From Chitinophaga parva (lineage in GTDB: Bacteria; Bacteroidota; Bacteroidia; Chitinophagales; Chitinophagaceae), in NCBI RefSeq assembly GCF_003071345.1, contig NZ_QCYK01000002.1, positions 1 to 64,000 on the forward strand: a DNA stretch of 64,000 bases, written 5' to 3'. The position numbers and the translations under genes are program-made. The stretch's first letter is position 1; each line of letters starts with the position of its first letter. Shown piece after piece: positions 63,222-64,000 of the stretch. The notes below the pieces were generated by a model that saw only the letters and a list, made by a program, of their open reading frames with translations, was not told where the DNA came from and did not search any database.

Positions 63222-64000
63222 CTACGCGGTAGCGTGGGATTGCGCCCTGAATTCCTTGGGCCCCATGCCTTTGTGTTTGTGAAAGAATTTATTGAAATGA
63301 CTGAGGTCTGTAAAGCCCATTTCGTAGCAGATCTCTTTGATGGAAAGCGTGCTGTGGCGCAGGCGGTTCTCAATGAGGCTCAGCTTATACCGGCTCACAT
63401 AATCCCGCAGGGTTACTTTTAGCTGCTCCCGGAAATACACGCCCAGGTAGTTTTTGGAATAGCCAAACCGGGTGGCAAGGTGCTCTATCTGCAGTTTGTC
63501 TGCCGTGTAAATATGCTGGTGGATGTAATGCAGCAGCTGGGTGATCTTGTCATCCGGCAGCTGTTCCGGCAGGTAGGGCAGGGGATGGGCTATGTTGCGG
63601 CGCACGACGGAGATCACGGCCTGTATGAGGAAGAAAATGGTCTCGTTGGCAGCGTTTTTGGAAGCCTGCCATTCCTGTGCAATAAGGCGCATGAGCTGGT
63701 CCAGCAGGGAGGCGTCGCCCTGGCAGGAGAGCAGCTGGCCGGGGTGTTGGGAGGCATGCAGCACCAGGTCATCCATCGCCTGGTTCCATTTACTTTGCAG
63801 GTGGATGTCGCCCACGCCCTGGAGATAGATATTGTTGAACTTCAGGAAAGTAAACCTGGTAGGGGATTTCAGGGTAAAGGAGTGAAAGTCGGAAGGGCCC
63901 AGCAGGAAGAGTTGTTGCGGGCCAAAGTTATAGGTGTTGTTATTCAGTTGGTGCTGGCCTTCCCCGCTGTGTACAAAGATGATCTCAAAGTGGTTGTGGT
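63222..64000 (-). CDS. AraC-family transcriptional regulator, N-terminus beyond the window
   Basis: At least 259 residues; the frame runs to the window edge. The visible start is a cupin-like sensing domain (HNHFEIIFVHSGEGQHQLN and PQQLFLLGPSDFHSF on the far side), followed by a helical linker and the AraC DNA-binding domain with two helix-turn-helix units: IEHLATRFGYSKNYLGVYFREQ and IKEICYEMGFTDLSHFNKFFHKHKGMGPKEFR. A GTG at 63815 would start a shorter protein without most of the cupin and is not the likely start. The target genes are unknown. Confidence 0.92.
   Translation of the reverse strand, partial: HNHFEIIFVHSGEGQHQLNNNTYNFGPQQLFLLGPSDFHSFTLKSPTRFTFLKFNNIYLQGVGDIHLQSKWNQAMDDLVLHASQHPGQLLSCQGDASLLDQLMRLIAQEWQASKNAANETIFFLIQAVISVVRRNIAHPLPYLPEQLPDDKITQLLHYIHQHIYTADKLQIEHLATRFGYSKNYLGVYFREQLKVTLRDYVSRYKLSLIENRLRHSTLSIKEICYEMGFTDLSHFNKFFHKHKGMGPKEFRAQSHATA

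Overview
The window looks like chromosome of a Chitinophaga-type member of the Bacteroidota. The evidence is a SusC/SusD pair, a protease with a type IX secretion sorting domain, many lipoproteins with SKK/CKK-like sites after the cysteine, an ExbB-ExbD-ExbD-TonB-TonB operon with the Bacteroidota gene order, several -7 elements of the TAnnTTTG type, and start regions without strong Shine-Dalgarno sequences. No tRNA, CRISPR array or recognisable insertion sequence was seen. Most of the window is GC-balanced to GC-rich coding DNA; about 8.5-12.3 kb is clearly more AT-rich.

Layout: (1) 1-0.2 kb: 3' end of 5S rRNA with two terminators. (2) 0.26-1.9 kb: an unknown gene and a LacI-type regulator, convergent. 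(3) 2.7-7.1 kb: TonB energising operon with two ExbD and two TonB paralogues. (4) 7.2-8.5 kb: mnmE. (5) 8.5-11.7 kb: an AT-rich segment holding a DUF4209 gene, a frameshifted winged-helix remnant and a small secreted protein. The last bases of mnmE, encoding FCIGK, are repeated at its far end, which resembles an integration at the mnmE 3' end as known for SGI1-family islands. (6) 12.4-17.4 kb: a TPR protein, a thermolysin-family T9SS protease and an Endo H-like GH18 lipoprotein. (7) 17.5-23.4 kb, minus strand: Gfo/Idh oxidoreductase with a PmoA-like (DUF6807) partner, aldo/keto reductase, DUF4349 protein, unknown secreted protein. (8) 23.4-25.9 kb: N-terminally truncated response regulator and a PAS-PAS histidine kinase. 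(9) 26-30.4 kb: APC permease, GH29 fucosidase, a heptanucleotide repeat array around a terminator, a VOC protein and a second aldo/keto reductase.

(10) 30.8-35.1 kb: a four-gene operon of outer-membrane barrel, Rieske lipoprotein, imelysin and di-heme oxidoreductase, probably an envelope redox/metal system. (11) 35.2-41 kb: phytanoyl-CoA-dioxygenase-like protein, SDR, duplicated-domain lipoprotein, S41 peptidase, CBM9-like protein. (12) 41.2-50.8 kb: polysaccharide/glycoprotein utilisation locus lacI-susC-susD, facing a basic-secretory-protein peptidase and a GH92 mannosidase. (13) 51-64 kb: housekeeping genes: cvfB-like S1 protein, the oxidative pentose phosphate genes gnd-zwf-pgl, a lipoprotein amidase, a KefF/KefC pair, phosphoenolpyruvate carboxylase, a small unknown protein and an AraC regulator cut by the window edge.

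Functionally, the TonB operon could energise SusCD import at 42.9 kb. The Endo H-like enzyme, GH29 fucosidase, GH92 mannosidase and two secreted peptidases together suggest use of glycoproteins or mannose-rich N-glycans; this is inference from families, since the genes are not all in one locus.
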